Source: Spartobacteria bacterium (lineage in GTDB: Bacteria; Verrucomicrobiota; Kiritimatiellia; RZYC01). From it: a stretch of DNA of 37,079 bases. This document shows, one piece after another, positions 36,101-37,079 of this stretch. Positions within the stretch are counted from its first letter, which is position 1. Each line of letters starts with the position of its first letter. The stretch is taken from contig RZYC01000039.1 in NCBI GenBank assembly GCA_009930475.1, forward strand, positions 1 to 37,079. The letters run 5' to 3'. A program made the translations under genes and the position numbers. The notes under the pieces are model-generated. The model did no database searches. It had not been told where the DNA came from and worked only from the letters and a program-made list of their open reading frames with translations.

Positions 36101-36955
36101 GATACCGCTGCAGAACTGCCGGTGGATCGTTCCCATCAAACCGAAGTGGTTTTGAAACATAACAAAGTTGACTCTGAATCGTTCCGTATCTGCGGTTCCC
36201 ATCAAACCGAAGTGGTTTTGAAACATTGATATTATGTCCGCTCTTTTCCGATATCCACGAGTTCCCATCAAACCGAAGTGGTTTTGAAACTATATACTGT
36301 CCTTCGTTGTCAGGATCGGGACGCCGCGTTCCCATCAAACCGAAGTGGTTTTGAAACTGATCAGCCGGAAGAGCGGGATTTCAAACGCGCCTAGTTCCCA
36401 TCAAACCGAAGTGGTTTTGAAACCCATCCGGCACAACCGCGCCCGCGGCACGCACAGTAGTTCCCATCAAACCGAAGTGGTTTTGAAACCTGTCTTCTAC
36501 GGGCAGCAGCCGATCACTTTGTTCTGGTTCCCATCAAACCGAAGTGGTTTTGAAACTTCGCCTGCCCACCAGCTGAGCATGAAGTGTGTTCCGGTTCCCA
36601 TCAAACCGAAGTGGTTTTGAAACTTTAGGATGTTTGACGTTGTAGGATCGAAGCTCCCGGGTTCCCATCAAACCGAAGTGGTTTTGAAACACAGCGAACC
36701 GAATTCGACGAGCGGTTACAAGTTGCGTTCCCATCAAACCGAAGTGGTTTTGAAACGGGTTTGCAAAAGGTGCGCGGAAAACGCGGCATCATGTTCCCAT
36801 CAAACCGAAGTGGTTTTGAAACAAATCGGCATAGAGCCCGGAGGGCGTAGCACCCAGCCGTTCCCATCAAACCGAAGTGGTTTTGAAACGTTAAAATCCC
36901 GTCTCGGCGCTGCCGTGCGCATCGAGTTCCCATCAAACCGAAGTGGTTTTGAAAC
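30172..36955 (+). CRISPR. CRISPR array, 103 repeats of 30 bp and 102 spacers
   Basis: I counted 103 repeat starts from 30172 to 36926. The 30-bp repeat begins GTTCCCATC and ends TTTGAAAC. The inner AAACC and GGTTT (repeat positions 10-14 and 20-24) can form a 5-bp stem with a GAAGT loop, which fits Cas6 cutting that leaves the last eight bases as the 5' tag. Every spacer is 36 or 37 nt. All repeats appear identical except repeat 79 (35336-35365), which has T for C at position 4. The last repeat (36926-36955) is intact. Because many units are 66 bases, long open frames run through on both strands; none is a gene. Confidence 0.98.
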
Positions 36956-37079
36956 AGGCTAGAGCATGGCGGGCGAAACATGCGTCGCGACAGGATAAGC
37001 CCAGCGTATCGGGACTTATAGAAACCGTAAATATGAAGAAAGATACAATTGATACCCGGTGGGTAACCACTCCCACCCG
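36956..37079. other. Trailer side of the array, no gene seen
   Basis: The 124 bases after the last repeat hold no further repeat, no supported coding region and no clear terminator. The window ends here, so any downstream gene is cut off. Confidence 0.5.

Noticed and set aside
30065-36981. Long open reading frames through the array on both strands, with repeated peptides such as FPSNRSGFET, SHQTEVVLK, FQNHFGLMGT and VSKPLRFDGN
   Set aside because: They are translations of the CRISPR repeat. The frame stays open because the repeat lacks stops in those frames and many units are 66 bases. They have no ribosome binding sites, and the peptide between repeats is random spacer sequence.

Overview
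The window looks like chromosomal DNA of a free-living, heterotrophic Gram-negative bacterium. My best guess is the PVC superphylum near Kiritimatiellota/Lentisphaerota, with moderate to low confidence. The hints are a very large secreted protein built from choice-of-anchor-D/ASH, FG-GAP and CARDB modules, a GspE/GspF pair, a lone REP-associated (Y1/HUH) transposase, and short A/T-flanked palindromes between genes. No rRNA or tRNA gene was seen.

Bases 1-9.1 kb: a plus-strand cluster of 6-phosphofructokinase, a soluble multi-PAS hybrid histidine kinase and a family 20 beta-hexosaminidase. It converges on a minus-strand cluster of gspE, gspF and a single-domain response regulator. Bases 9.1-10.7 kb hold a 92-aa orphan protein and a solitary RAYT-type transposase.

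Bases 10.7-16.95 kb: a complete ribose regulon. rbsK and a LacI-family regulator lie on the minus strand, divergent from rbsD-rbsA-rbsC-rbsB, which ends at a good intrinsic terminator. The divergent intergenic region carries three copies of a near-perfect 15-bp palindrome (TTCCAATGATTGGAA) spaced exactly 31 bp apart. It is followed by a large modular surface or secreted protein (17.0-20.6 kb).

Bases 20.6-37.1 kb: a complete type I-B-like CRISPR-Cas locus, cas6-cas8-cas7-cas5-cas3 then cas4-cas1-cas2. Most neighbouring genes overlap by ATGA. An AT-rich leader and a very long array follow. I counted 103 repeats of 30 bp and 102 spacers of 36-37 nt, with one single-base repeat variant. Effector and adaptation genes are separated by a second cluster of the same palindrome, spaced 41 and 31 bp. 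A degenerate half copy precedes cas6. The cas8 gene has an in-frame internal ATG behind a GGAG that would give a 162-aa protein, the position and size expected of an internally translated Cas11 small subunit.

The most novel-looking signals are the helically phased palindrome clusters shared by the ribose regulon and the cas locus, and the hidden cas11 start. Cas8 is divergent and was assigned mainly by position.
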